Shown here in pieces: positions 19,897 through 32,914 of a DNA stretch of 64,000 nt. The stretch is from Lunularia cruciata (lineage: Eukaryota > Streptophyta > Marchantiopsida > Lunulariales > Lunulariaceae), in the NCBI GenBank assembly GCA_948567375.1, contig OX419757.1, forward strand, positions 30,752,001 to 30,816,000, read 5' to 3'. Each line of letters begins with the position of its first letter. Within the stretch, counting starts at the first letter, position 1. The notes beneath the pieces were generated by a model, which was not told the DNA's origin, did not search any database, and was given only the letters and a program-made list of their open reading frames with translations. A program made the position numbers and the translations under genes.

Positions 19897-22800
19897 TGTG
19901 ACAGCCCGGCAAATATCACTTTTGCGGTAATCGGGTAAGTAAAGTTCGTTCCCACAGAGACACAAGTCAGAATTGGTCAAATACTAAGTAAAGTAAAAAT
20001 TTCAGTTCTTCTTGAGTTCTTCTTTAGTCTCTTAGGTAGAAACCACACCCAGAAGAGAGTAATAAGCACTAACTCGCAGTCTTGTCACAAATTAGCACTC
20101 CTTAATCACAACTCTATCAAATCTTTCCAAACAATCTTGATTGTGATGATTCAGGCTCTTCCAAAAATGGCACTTCACTGAAAAACGACTTTGCCTCAGA
20201 ATTGTGTTCCACCCCTCCATTGAAGGCACAACTTCAACCTCGATCGAAATTGCTTCACATCAACTTTGCACTACACTCACAAATGCAGAATACTACCAAC
20301 ACTACAATTCCTCTCAGATCTGTCAAGGCATTGCTTCAATTGCACTTCACTCAGGATCAAACACACAGAATGAAGATCAAGGTTGTGGAATCCAACATCC
20401 AACAAACACTCTGACTTGCACTTCAAATTTCTCCAAACACTCACAAACACAATTACAAAGCTGATACTCAAAATCAAGCTCAAGCGACGAGCACTACTTC
20501 ACAGCACTTTGCTTTATCTATTCTCAGAAATTATGAGCACTGAACAACATGATACTGCGAATTCCACTCTTAAGTAGTAAACAAATCGACAATTCTAACA
20601 ACTATACCGTTCTACAACAACTCTTCTAACCTGCAAATCCAAAATGACAATGTACTTCTTCATATCTGCCTCTTCAAATCTCAAAACTGTTACTAATCTG
20701 ATCCGATGTCTACTTCGTCATCGGCTTTCAAACCCGAACTCAAAGTAACTTTACTTCCTACTACTTTTTCCTTGGGTCTTGTATCTTCTTCTTCTTCTTC
20801 TACCAGATCTAGTAATTCTCTTTCCTGATCTGAAATTGCACTAGTGAGTAATCTATCTAACTCTTCATCTCTTGACCCACTCTTCTCCAATGTCTCCAAG
20901 GGTAACTCCAAAGACATTTGTACTCCTATGTTATCTACTTTGGGTTTTGCTCTAACATCTTTTTAAAGCTTTTCTATCTCTATTTTCACTAAGTCTAATC
21001 TAATTGAAATGTTATACTCTACCTCTAAAATCTTTCTGTCTACACGAGTTCTGAGACTAATTAACAAGGCATTCATATCGGTATCCTTCGCTTGTCTTCG
21101 CCTTGTCTCTTGCACCAACAACTTCAACTCGTGCAGCCTTGTCTCTTCAATCCGAATGCTGGCCTCTGTACTTAACATTGCATTCATTTGGAGGACTATC
21201 TCCTTCAATGGCTCCAATCTCATCTTTCTCTCACATTCTCGATCTGCAAACCAATCCTCTTGGTACATCGCCAACTCCGCCTTGAACTCGGCTTTCACCG
21301 ACTCCTTCTCCTTCTCCTTCTGGACAACTCTCTCCTCCTAATTACAAAGTAACTCTTGTAATCTGTCTTCTTCTCTATATTGTGCTGCCATCTCTCGTTG
21401 CCAAAGTTGCTTCTTCTCCTCGACACTCTCCATCACCCTATCGAGCTCCTGATCCTTTGCAGCTACTCTCGCCATAACATGGATAACCTCTACTCTTGAA
21501 TCAGCAAACTGCTGCTTCAAGATCTCATACTTAGCTACTTGTCTCTCCCTTGCTATGTCACTCTTCTCCACAAGATCCTCTCGATAATTTACTTCTCTCT
21601 TTAGGTCTTCAATTACCTGACTTCTCACTACTGCCTCCGCTCGTAGTACTTCTCTTTCCTCCTCACCTTGGGTTAGACTCTTCTTCAACTCCAAGTTTTC
21701 TTCTTCCAGCCTTGCTAATACCTGCAACACAGTCTTCACCTCAGGACAAGTCGACTGCATCTCCTTCTTTTGGTACTCTAGCTTCACTAACAAGGGGCAC
21801 ACCACTTCTCACAGGTACTCCACTCCATCACTGGCAACTACTTCAACATGCGGAGTGACCTCCTTCTTTACCTCTTCTTCTTCCGATACTCGCCTTCTTT
21901 GCTACAGTCGTCGTATTGGAATAGACGCCTCGCTTCCCGAGCTTTCAGGTGCTTCTTCCTTCACCGTACTCGGACCCACTTCATACTTTGCCTTTTGTCT
22001 CAAGAAAACTCCTCTCTATATGGCAATCTTCTTTTCTTTGGCCACATTGACTTTGTCTTCCAACTGTGTGTTGTCTTTGGCTTCAATTTTTGCCTGCACT
22101 TCTTCTTCTTCATATCCTTCTTTTGCAGCCACTGGTGCTGATGTCATTTCTCCTCCTTCATCATTGTCGCTACTCGTATTTCCACTCTGCAGCGTTAGTT
22201 CAGGCTCTTCCTTGTGTTCCAAGTCTTCAGTCTTGAGCTCAACATCACCTTCCGAGTCTTCATCCTCCGACTCAATCACCACCATACCTCGCCTCGGGTT
22301 GCCTCTCCATGTCTTTTGAGGTTTCTTTGTGTCTTCAACTTCTTCCTGCCGACTTCTCTTCTTTGTATTTAGGGTACTCACTGAGACCTCCATGTTCTTC
22401 CCTGTCTTTGTGTAGTAGTCGTCGGTGCTTCTGATTTGCAAGATGTATTGCTGCTCCTCAACGTCAACCTCCTTTCACAAATCAGGATGGAAGTGCGACA
22501 CCATCCGAGTTTGCTCCGCCAAGTTCAGCAAATTTAACCTGAGGTAGAAATGCACTGCAAACGGCACAATGTAGTGTGGAGGCGATTTATCCCGCAAATT
22601 CCACACCATCTGCCTTGTTGGCCCGTGGAAACACCTCGCCCAATTGATCAGTTCTCCTGTGAATAGCTTGTGAAAGAACACCGCTTGGTGTTTCATCACA
22701 TAAGTGGTTCTCTCCGGCTTCAGGATGGCCATCAGTGCACTCACAATTCCTCTCTTCACAGGGTCTTTGTAGCTCTCAACTTTGTACCCATTCTTTGTCT

Positions 22801-23693
22801 GCTTTGACGAGAATGCATCTCTCACTTCCTGGGTTTCTTGAGCTTTCTCTCCCTTCCCCAAGAACGTAGCCCCTTGCTCCGAGCCTGCTTCCTTCCCGAG
22901 TACAAGTCTCCAATCCGACTCTATCCAGCAAGCAAGATTTCCTCTCTTCCCTTCTTCCTCGGGTCCATCAAGACACTTGCCTTGATGATTTCTGTCATGA
23001 AACTTGGAAAGCTCACATTCCAGTTCCATGCCAAAAAAGTGATCCGAAGTCGGCTCAAGACTTTGATCCTAGCAATCACATCTAACCTCCAAATCGCATG
23101 ATTTCTCACTGCAAATTCAGAGTTCTTCTTTCCTCCTCCCATCTCTTTTGCCTTCTCACTATCTCTTGATTTTACTCTCACAACTTCTCCCTTATGCACT
23201 AACACGATTCCAACTCTATTTCCCTTCCCACAATCACCTGCAAGACGACTTCTCAACGACAAAGGAAAATTACTCAACATTTTGTCATTGTGAGTTTGAT
23301 TTTTATAGAGTTGCGCTTCTTTGTCTTTCTTCACTTTGAGCTTCTACCAAGGAATCACACCTCCTACATGCACCTATCACTGTCAATCAACCTTCGCGCA
23401 TATGGGCTGCCGGTTTTTGAATGGTCCCTTCTTGAATTTCTCGCCCTGATGAAAGGTTGTTAGACTGTCTTCACCTCGTGTTGAGCTCCCCCTGATACAA
23501 AGACAATTTACTTTGGGTTGTATGCTGACAGGGCATTTCCGAGTACTTTGCCTTATGACCCAAAGTCACTTTACTTCGGGTTTCATCCTGAAGACTCTTT
23601 TCTTCACCTTCTTTGACCATACAGGCGCAATCCGACTACTCTATACACTTCTTCTTCTTTATTTTGAAAAAAACAAAAAATGTGGGCACCACA
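19897..23693 (-). mobile_element. B element copy 1 (long form)
   Basis: 3797 bp flanked by the perfect 5-bp direct repeat TAAAT (19892-19896 and 23694-23698). Read in coding direction (minus) it begins TGTGGTGCCCACA and ends TTGCCGGGCTGTCACA, that is TG...CA. No LTR pair, primer site, purine tract or reverse transcriptase is seen inside. A TATA-like CTATAAAAATC precedes the coding region (complement of about 23300-23312). The 3' 600 bp is conserved in B1-B5. It may be a solo LTR that carries a gene or a stand-alone unit. Confidence 0.85.
20693..23280 (-). pseudogene. B1 coding region: globular domain, acidic linker, coiled coil
   Basis: Starts MLSNFPLSLRSRL at 23280 and is collinear with B4. 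The N-terminal domain (to about 22480) has RLRITFLAWNWNVSF, ESDWRLVLGKEAG, NGYKVESYKDP and PPHYIVPFAVHFY. It is followed by a Lys/Arg and Glu/Asp linker (22441-22016: ESEDEDSEG, KKRSRQEE) and then a Glu/Lys/Leu coiled coil (21805-20963: ARLEEENLELKKS, EEKKQLWQREMAAQ). The C-terminus is LGLKADDEVDIGSD-like, near 20699. It is broken by a frameshift near 22980, a TGA near 22480 and others. I do not recognise the protein; the linker composition suggests a nuclear or nucleic-acid-associated role, which is inference. Confidence 0.7.
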
Positions 23694-25560
23694 TAAATAT
23701 CTAGACTTCAAACCTCAAGTCATAAGATCAAGACCTCAACAAGAGGTTCAGATCCTCATGTTGCAAAATCCAAAATGCCAAAGGGAGAGAAAAATGCATC
23801 TCTTTTAAAGTTATAATATTTATGCTTAAATAGAGGTGACTTTAATTCATCTCTTGACCCTACTTGGACCTTAGAACCCAATCATTTCAAGCTCTAAATC
23901 TTTAGGTTCTAAGGTTTTGATCCATTTTTACTATAATATCACATGAGTTGATAGAGCTTTATGTGATTTTCCTCCAAGTAAGCTTCTTAACAATTTTTTG
24001 AACTTGTTATCCATCTAAACTATAAATTTTTTTTATTTTGGAGTCCTTAGCAATATGCACTCAAAGACTCAATGAGGACCCATCAATTTTCTTGTCATAC
24101 TAGTGTCAATTATATAAATTTTGGCAATTGTCCAACATATTTGAAAGGCTTGAACAATCTAAATTGTTATCTTTGACCCTAAATTTCTTTTTTCAGTTAT
24201 ATCTTTCATCCTATGTTTTTAAGTATGCTAGAACCCATGTCAATACAACTATGCATGATGATGCATCTTCCTTGCACCTTGCAAGTTCTCAAAGTCTTTT
24301 AGTTTTCAAAAACAACATTGCTTTTCTCAAACCAAGGTGGACAATATCTTGGTCCTTGTTTTTCCCCAAAAGGTGAATTTATGATTATGATGTAGAATAA
24401 ACAATAAATTCATATGCCTTTCTTACCATTGTGTTTCATTTAGATTTGATGTAAATTTATATTCTAATCATCTCATCTAGTGAACATTATCTCTTAAATA
24501 TTATGTTTGCTCTTTAGCAACAACACTAATTTTTAGTGCATGTGTACTTCACCTCAATAGTATTAGTAATTTTATCCTATATTGTAAAAACCATATGGAG
24601 TAATTAGGGATTCCCACAAAACTCAAGTAAGAAAAATTGTCCCATCTTACATCTCCATGGTTGTTCATTACATGTTTCATTTGGTATTATTATTAAATCA
24701 TCCATTTTGCATAGGTCAACTGAAGATTGTATAACATATAAGAAGTCCAAATGTCCATGTGAGGTTTGGATATGAAGGCAAATGCTCCAACTAGGCTAAA
24801 TTTGCATGAATATAACTGTAACCTACCCTAGTGGCAAAAGATACACAAACTCATTTAGCACTTAGGAACTAAATTCTAGAGATTCAAATGAGAGGTCAAA
24901 ATGTCCAAGAAAGATTTAGATATAAATTAAATTAAACTTCTCTAGGCCCAGTCTAGTACTTGGAATTCTGGAAAAAAATTAATTTTCTTTCTTTACCCTC
25001 ACTTTTTATCTAAATATGGAAGTTTTTTAAATATTGGGAAAGGACTCCCTTCAATTTTTATTCCTCAATGGTAAGGAAGTTTAGTTTAATGAAGAATGTC
25101 TCTATAGCTATACACCAAAGGACCCTTGAGCCAAATGAACAACACTCCAAAGACATTAGACTCCAAAGGAATTTGATTTCACATAAAGTTTTGCCAAAGA
25201 AATTGAATATAGAATGTTTGCCATATATGTTTTGGGATTTATCAAAAAGCTATGGCAAGTATGATCACAAGAAGATAATTGGAACCTATTGAAGTGCTAG
25301 GAACATGAGAAACCAATGAAAAATTGAGAATTGAAGAACAAAAGCAATGGTCTATAAATTGGGTGTTCACACCACAAGGTTTTTATTGCTAGCCAAGTAA
25401 ACTCTCAAATCAAAGGAGTAAGAGTTTGATTTGAGAGTGAGTTTGCAAGTCAAAGATAAGCTTGTGAGTTGAGTGAGTGATTGTTTGAATGGAATGATAA
25501 ATTTTGGAGTATTTATCTAGTTAAGTGCTTCAATGAAGTAAAATGATAGTATTTGAAGTC
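23694..25560. other. AT-rich stretch without recognisable genes
   Basis: Only short frames (82 codons or fewer) of biased composition. No transposon hallmark or RNA gene seen. Confidence 0.6.
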
Positions 25561-26760
25561 ATATTAAAGGGCTATAGAAAGGCAAAGGTCTTGAACCTTT
25601 GCACCCTAATTGTGGACAAGTAGGAGATGATGCCATAGAAGTAGATCTTGTAAAGGTTCCATATTGCTTTTTTGATATGGGATTGGGCTTACATCTCTAT
25701 GGCTATTGTGTAGGAGACCCAAAGTATGCAAAACCAAAAGTTGGCCACTCTTTGCAAAAACCACAAAATCAGACCAAAGGAATCAAGAAAATGTCATAGG
25801 CAACAATGTAGGTGTGGATGGCAAGTACACCTTCAACTCAAAGTATGTTAAGACAAAAAGAATATATGAATGGTTGAGGGAGTCTTTTATGTCCTTCTGA
25901 TTTCCAAAGAATGGATGGTCTTTGACACTATTGAGATCCAAGAAGAGTACAATTGCCATAGCAATAATGAAACTCTTTTGACCACAAAGGATTACTTACA
26001 TGTCAATAAACTAGGAAATCTTCTTCAAAAATCTATTTTCAAGAGAGGCAATTTATTAGTTATATATCTTCCATAATAACACCCAAAAAGGTTTAAGGCC
26101 TTTGGCAAGAAAATGCCTCACTACTTGGTGCACTTTGCTATCCAATTCTATGGAAAGATGGAGTTGTTAACCTACTGATTTTTGGTGGGAGATTTTTGGA
26201 GTCCATGTTATTGTAGATAGTTACTTCATAATATTGCAAAAGGAAAAAAGGTTTTCAATCCATTAGAGACCAACATGACAAATTTCTTAAAAATTACAAG
26301 ACCAAAGCTTTAACAAATTATTTAGGAAATAGAAGAATTTGGGAGGACCTTTGGTGAACATCCTTTTGACAAGGACAAGTAAGTGTCAATAAGCTATAGC
26401 AATGATGAAGATGTGGGTCAAAGAAATTTCTTTGTCAATCACATACTCTTTGGAAGAGGAACCTAAAGAAGAAGAGAACATGAAAGCAAGGGAGGAGAAG
26501 AACATTTTTAGACCAAAGAATCGGAGCCAAAAGAGGACATTGGGACCAAAGGTATGCATATTGACAAGCTTTCCAAGGACATGAGTTTGAGTTTGACCAA
26601 ATGCAAAGCTTGGCAAACCAAGCAAGAAGGCATGCTTTGTCACCACCAAAAATCTCAAATACAACCATACCAAAGCATTTTCCAATAGTCTAAAGGTCTT
26701 TGGATCTATTGATAACCGGCCTAATAAAGGAAGCATTCACACCATTCTTGGATTTATTAA
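25560..26760 (+). pseudogene. E: divergent relative of the B coding region, left part
   Basis: In-frame text FHIAFLIWDWAYIS (about 25650-25690) parallels B RITFLAWNWNVSF, and MPHYLVHFAIQFYGKMELL (about 26114-26170) parallels B PPHYIVPFAVHFYLRLNLL. A basic/acidic tail with GRGT*RRREHESKGGEEHF-like text follows, as in the B linker. Many stops. Element B2 is inserted at 26761 and the E sequence resumes at 28638. Element ends were not determined. Confidence 0.5.
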
Positions 26761-28637
26761 TGTGGTACCCACATTTTTCATTTTGGACGAGTTTAGAAGA
26801 AGAAATGCCTTGCTGAAATCAAATTGAAAGCAAATGGAGAAGAAATGAGTGCAAACTTGTGTTTTGATCAGACCCAAGGAAGTAGATTTCATGTAAGAGG
26901 AAGAATGACTCAGAATGGATCAAACCCGAAGAAGCCTTTGTGTCAGAGGAGGGAAAAACTCGGATCAGACGCCGAAGGAGGAAGGGAGGTTACAGGTCAG
27001 GATTCTTGCGAGGGCCATATCTCATTAATGACAATTCCAAATCAAGCATGCTATATTTCGTCGGAAGCGACTCGTTTAGGGCTTTCCATTGCCACCAAAA
27101 TTGCAAAGTTTAGAGGTTTGTAGAAGAAGTTACAAGCATTTGAAGTTTCAAGAGTAGATGTGCTTCGGGTTGAGGTTCTTCGGGTCAATGTGACTTTGTA
27201 CTTCGGGTTTACATGACTTCAAGTCTAAAGACTTTGCTTCAAGATGACTAAATCCGAGGTTACCAGACCTCGGAGTGCAGTGAAGGTGACTTTGGGAGTT
27301 TTCCGGGAAGCATGAGAGAAAGTTAGAGTAGAGAAAGAAGATAGTTAGAATACCCATGACTTCAATTTCAGTTCTAATTGAAGATGGAACATGAATTGAA
27401 GGAGAAGTAGCAGTAGTGAATAAACCCGAAGTGCAGGATCAGACAGTAAGTGTCTTCGGGTTAGTAACACGAGTGATTAGGGGAAAATGGGTTACAAATT
27501 GAAAGGTGTAGATAGTGTACCCATGCTTTCAATTACAATTCTTGACGATGACACAATAGAATTAGTAAAAGAATTGATAGTAATTAAACCCAAGGTAAGA
27601 GAGATAGGAGTGCAAGTGTCTTCAGATTTGACATTTGACACATTAGAGAAGAGTGGGTCACGAGATAATGAGTTAGATAGATTACCCACTAGTGCAATTT
27701 TAGATCAGGAAAGAGAATTGCTGGAATTGGTAGATGAAGTAGGAGATGTGAAACCCGAGGACAAAATATTAGGAAGTAAGATTACTTCGGGTTTAGGTTT
27801 GAAAGCCGAAGAAGAAGTAGACATCGGATCGGAGTAGTAACCTATTTGAGATTTGAATAGACAGATATGAATAGTTGCATTGTCATTTCAGATCTATAGG
27901 TTTGTAGAGTTGTTAGGAAGAGGTACATTAGGAAGATAACTGTCAATTGCTTCACTACTTAAGAGTGGCATTTGCAGTCAAATGTTGTTCAGTGCTCATT
28001 ATTTTTGAGAATAGATAAAGCAAAGTGATGTGAAGCAGTGCTCGTCGCTTGAGCTTGATTCCAAGTATCAACTTTGCAATTGTGTTTGTGAGTGTGTGAA
28101 GACTTTTGAAGTGCAAGTTAGAGTGCTTGTTGGATGTTGGATTCCACAACCTTGATCTTCATTCTGTGTGTTTGATCTTGAGTGAAGTGCAATCAAAGCA
28201 ATGCCTTGACAGATTTGAGAGAAATTGTAGTGTTGGTAGTATTCTGCACTTGTGAGTGCAGTGCAAAGTTGATGTGAAGCAATTTTGATCGAGGAAGTTG
28301 TGCCTTCAGTGGAGGAGTGGAACACAATTCTGAGGTAAAATTGTTTTGCAATGAAGTGCCGTTTTTGGGAGAGCCTGAATCATCACAATCAAGATTGTTT
28401 GGAAAGATTTGAAGGATTTGTGATTATGGAGTGCTAATTTGTAACAAGACGGTGAATCAGTGCTTGTTACTCTCTTCTGGGTGTGGTTTCTACCTAAGAG
28501 ACTAAAGAAGAACTCAAGAAGAACTCAAGAAGAATTGTTACTTTGCTTTGTATTTGGACATTTCTGACTTGTATCTCTACGGGAACGAACTTTACTTACC
28601 CAATTACCGCAAAAGTGATATTTGCTGGGTTGTCACA
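26761..28637 (+). mobile_element. B element copy 2 (short form)
   Basis: 1877 bp with the perfect 5-bp direct repeat ATTAA (26756-26760 and 28638-28642). Begins TGTGGTACCCACA and ends GGGTTGTCACA on the plus strand. It shares the last 1.2 kb with the long form but lacks the N-terminal domain and most of the coiled coil. The motif cttcggg or its complement recurs at least seven times. It interrupts E. Confidence 0.9.
27487..27837 (+). CDS. B2 short-form protein
   Basis: 116 residues, MGYKLKGVDSVPML... to ...EEVDIGSE. The N-terminal 40 residues (ITILDDDTIELVKELIV) are shared with B3 but not with the long form. The remainder (LEKSGSRDNELDRLPTS, LGLKAEEEVDIGS) matches the C-terminus of the B1/B4 protein. 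The frame is open and ends at the same place as its counterparts. Acidic, no recognised domain. It may be a deletion derivative of the long-form protein or a protein in its own right. Confidence 0.55.
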   Translation: MGYKLKGVDSVPMLSITILDDDTIELVKELIVIKPKVREIGVQVSSDLTFDTLEKSGSRDNELDRLPTSAILDQERELLELVDEVGDVKPEDKILGSKITSGLGLKAEEEVDIGSE

Positions 28638-29350
28638 ATTAAAGATGGTTTACCTTGAGTATGTGGAGCATTGGCCACAATTCTAGAGCTACAAAGGATT
28701 GGTAAGGGGAATTCATGCCAATATATATACTCATAGAGTTAATGCAAAGTTATTAGTTAGGAAGTAGAGCAATTGAAGAAGAGTTACATGCAAGCCATAA
28801 TGTAGAGGAAGATATGGAAATGAAGTTAGAAGTAAACATAAAGAATAAAGATCATGCGGGTGGAGTCATAGCTCCTTTGGTTGAAGTGTTTGCAAGGCAA
28901 TCTAGCTAGTCTTAGGTGAAGAGTGCAATCTTGCAAAGGGCTGCAAAGATACTTACTTCTAAGTTGAGGAAGGAGATAAAGGAAGGAGGAAAAGCATAAA
29001 GTAATAGAAGATCAAATTGAAAGTGGAGTTAAAGAAATATGATATCCAAAGAGCAAAGGACAAAAAAATGCAAAGGAAGGATTGGAGCTTGCTGAGTTAG
29101 GAGTTGGAGGGGAGATTGGAACAAGTAGGAGTTGCAAGATCAACATAACTTGCACTAACAATTGCGGTTATTCTAGATTGGTACTAAGGACCCTAAGCAA
29201 CTTAGAGAAGTAACTAGAATATATGGAATATACACTTTTGGAGTCAAAGTTTTGATTGTTGTACAACTCACTTAATAGCAATTGCACTAAAATGATGAAT
29301 GATAGTTCATTCCCATTGGAATATGGTCAAGAATGGTTAGTTTTGGAGAA
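28638..29350 (+). pseudogene. E: right part after the B2 insertion
   Basis: Continues the E sequence past the ATTAA duplication. Short Glu/Lys/Gln-rich pieces (VEQLKKSYMQAIMQ, AKEGLELAELGV) could be the coiled-coil segment by analogy with B. Heavily broken, low confidence. Confidence 0.3.
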
Positions 29351-32300
29351 ACATGTCACTTTTCTAGTTCTTTATTGTTTCTTCTATATCCTCATTGGAA
29401 GAGACTAGTCCCAAAAGATAGCAATGATACCAACAAGATACACAAGAGTAAACTGGTAAAGAAAATCACTCAGTTATGTAACCCTAAGTCTAAATCAACT
29501 CTTGGAAACTGATGGTTGAACTTGAAGATATCAATTCCTTTGGAAGTATCTTGATCTTCTTTGGAAGATGTACATGTTTCCTTCAAAAAGAACTTTATGA
29601 TGAAGCCCTTTTTTGTGAATGTGCCCTTATTTGGAATATGGTCACTTCTCCCAAAGATCTTGTTGGTCTTCTGCCAAAGATTGGCATTATACCCTTCACA
29701 AGGTGCCAATCCTCTAGAAGCCAACCTCTTTTTGGATAAGTATTTTCTATTAGTATGCACACATAAGAATTAAATGACACTACAACACAATGAGGTCAGT
29801 CAAGGCATCACACTCAGTAAACCAACAAGATATACTCAAGATCAAACACACAAAGATACTTTGAAGTTGTAGTGATATTCTTCAGTCAAGGCACATATAG
29901 AAGAAAGACAATTTCATTACAAATTTGAGAAAGCAATGAGTAGCCTCAAGGGCTCTTCACTTTATTCACCTATTAATCTGATTGAATGAGAAAACACTTT
30001 GGGAAATGACATTAAATAACTGACTAACCCGGGAGTTAAAAAACTAATAAACTATCTACTGCCCAAGTCCCAAGATGCATACTCAAGAATTCAAAATCAA
30101 GATTGCTAGTAGTGAGATCTTTGCACTAAGCACTTTTTCCTAATTTTTGTGGAGCACTATGCTCTTGTTTTACTGATACTTCTAGCTCTAATTCTTCAAT
30201 GGCCCCTTCAAATCTGACTTTAATATCTAAGAAGGTCATCCACAAATTCTCTCTAAGCTCTTTAAACTTCATTCTATCCTAACTTGAATACTTAATTGCT
30301 ACACATTCTAGCTATTGGTCCTCAAGGGGGTTCATCAATTTCTATTTTTCTAGTCTAAGTTTGGACCTCCCTTGCAATAGTGATGGTATCTATGAATTTG
30401 GCCATCATGGTCTCCATCACTTTGCACACCTTCTTCACTATATTTTCCTTCTCCTCTTGCAAGTTCCTCATGATAAGCTTTACTTGTACTTTTTCTTGGG
30501 TCAAGCAAGATCTTGAGTGTTTGCTTTTGGATTTGGATGAGGTAGTAATACTTCTCATGTGCCAATAGCTATCACTGCAAAATTTTTGTGCAGGTTTCTC
30601 TCTCTCTCCTACAATGTCTGATCTTTCATCTTATACCACTCAATGAAAAGGATGTGTCTTGGGTAAAAATTTGTTTGACACACTTTCATAATGCATTTTA
30701 AAAATGATCACCAAATCATATTTGGTTGTCACCTTCCTGATCTGCTCTTCAAAGTGGTGATCAAGTGTTTTGGAAAATACCTCCTTCTTGCTCTCTACCT
30801 TTTTTGCAAGACCCTCTACTACCTTCCAAGTTCTTCAACTTGATCATTCAATGATTTGTTGTTGTTTTGGGGTTGAGCTTGATCTAGTAGTAACACTCAT
30901 GTAATTGTTATCTCCTTCCCCAACTCTTTGAGTTTCATCATCTTTGTGTGTTCACTCTTCACTTGTTCCTGATTTACCTTCTTCAATTCTTCAATTTCTT
31001 CTTGAAGGGAAATAGATTTACCCCTTGCTTCTTTTGCTCTTCTTGAAGATGTAGAATTTCTCCTTCTAGCATCTTTTTGGTGGTCTTGTGAAATTCCAAT
31101 TGGGCATGAATTTTTTTCACCATCATAGCATACCTCCTCACATTTAGACAATTGGCCCCATACATAGATAGTAGGTATTTAGGGTCATCATCTAAGGCAG
31201 CAAGATTTCTTTGGGGTATCTTGCCCTTGGCATCTCTTTCACTACTTCCCGCTCTTTGCTTGCATTCAATATTCTTCTTTGTTGGTTGTTGGCATCTTCC
31301 AAAGGTGGCATGATCTTGTTATATGCCATAGGCTCTTTGGGTTCAACTTTGGAGGTGTTTCTTTTTCTATTACTTCCTTATCCTACCCTATTGAATGGGT
31401 AATTTCTCTATTGGAGGATCTTGCTCCAAGGTGAAGACATGATGGGTATCTAAGAAATCTATCCCCCAGCTTGTTTCATCTTCTTGGCGTCTATGTTCAA
31501 CATCTTCCAAGTTATGGCTTTCTCCTTTCATTCCCCTCATTCAAAGCCTCATTTGTCTTGGTCTCTTTGTCAAAATTGAATTGAACCTTACCTACCTCCC
31601 AAGGTTTTCTTGCAAATTGCTCTTCATCAAACTGAGTGAGTTTATTTTCTCTCCCATAGGTTCTCTTGCTTCTTTGTCTCCTAGCTACTCAATCTACAAG
31701 AGCTCTTTTTTTTTCTTTTTGTTGTTGTATTCTTTAAGATGGAAGAAGTTTTGAACTTCCTCATCTTTTCCTTCTTGAGTGGAGATACCACTTTGTGACA
31801 TGAAAACTCTTCTTTCTCCTCCTCTATAAGTAGGTTGTTTCTGATGTTGAAGTGGATAGCAAATTTCATTAGGTAGTGAGGATTGGGTCCAGAAAAAAGG
31901 CCATATAACTTCTATATGTACCTAATAAAGATGAGTCCTAACTTGATTTGGCTGTTGGAGAAGACATGTTTGAAGAATGCAACTTGTGAATTGGTCAGAT
32001 AGTTGGTTCTTTGGGGTTTGAAGATCTTCATCAACACCCCTACTATCACTTGTTGTTCTAGGTTCTTGTAGTCTGCCACTAGCCATCCATTTGATGGATT
32101 CTTGTTGTAGATAAAAGCTTTGGCTATTTGCTTTTGTGTCTTGTTGATATAAAAAAAAAAGCTTCTTGCCACTCTAGCTTCTGCTCCCAATACCTTTTTC
32201 TAGTGGAATGGCATCCAACACTTCACATTTGCTCATAAATGGTCAATTTCTACCTTCTTCATTCCCTTGATCTCCAATGACATTGCCTCTAAGGTGGATT

Positions 32301-32914
32301 CCCAGTTCCACAATCAGGAGCTCAAGTGCAATTTTTGAAGGAGAAGTGCAAAAGCTAGGATTTCCCAAGGGTCAACCAATTAGGTCTTCAAATTCAACAT
32401 GTTATTCCATGCAATCTTGATAAAAGCTTGATCAAATTCACACACACTCGATTCTTTGTGCTTACCTAACTAATCAATCTTGCATGGGCTCTTCTTTGAT
32501 AGAATTTTTTAATTGTGTGTGCCTAAATGTGAATCCTCAGCAACATGTTCTTGGATTTATACTGCTCATTCAGTCACTAATAAATTTTCCCACGTGTTAA
32601 GCCACCTTCATGACTTCTATGTGTTCTTGAATCTGAAGTACAACCGATTCAATCATCTTGCAAAAATTGGTTTATTGCCTTCCAAAAATTTTCCTCTTCA
32701 CAAATATACTCCTCTTCACAAAAAGGGTAGCCCACACCTAAAGATTACCTTCCTCAAGTTTTATGGGTTTTGTTATTGGGTATGTACATTAACAACTTTC
32801 TCAAAGAAAGTTATTCTATTTCTATGTATAAAAAGAAGAATTTCTGCATATTGCTTTGTACAAACTAACATTTTTAGTGAGAAGACCAAAAAAATGAAAA
32901 TTCCAAGTACTACA
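29350..32914 (-). mobile_element. C: divergent relative of the B family
   Basis: In coding direction (minus) it begins near 32914 with TGTAGTACTTGG followed by a T-rich stretch, similar in layout to B (TGTGGTGCCCACA plus T/A run). Its last part (29760-29960, tcaaggcatcacactcag, actcaagatcaaacacac) parallels the conserved B 3' region. The left end near 29350 is approximate, and no target duplication could be matched. Confidence 0.5.
30355..32470 (-). pseudogene. C coding region: globular domain plus coiled coil
   Basis: Minus-strand pieces: LWNWES (about 32310), NGWLVADYKNLEQQVIVGVL (about 32040-32100) then FKPQRTNY...AFFKHVFS, matching B NGYKVESYKDP...ALM.ILKPERTTY...VFFHKLF; then PHYLMKFAIHFNIRNNLL near 31850 matching B PHYIVPFAVHFYLRLNLL; a Lys-rich linker at 31681-31760; and coiled-coil text KKMLEGEILHLQEEQKKQ (31020-31100) and NLQEEKENIVKKV (30400-30470). 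The same domain order as B1/B4 in a clearly different sequence supports a real, conserved protein family. Many stops; not functional. Confidence 0.65.

Noticed and set aside
21848-22319. Plus-strand frames of 97-154 codons
   Set aside because: Antisense shadows of the B1 coding region.
25599-26076. Short plus-strand frames as ordinary host genes
   Set aside because: Motif similarity to the B/C proteins and many stops make a transposon remnant the better explanation.
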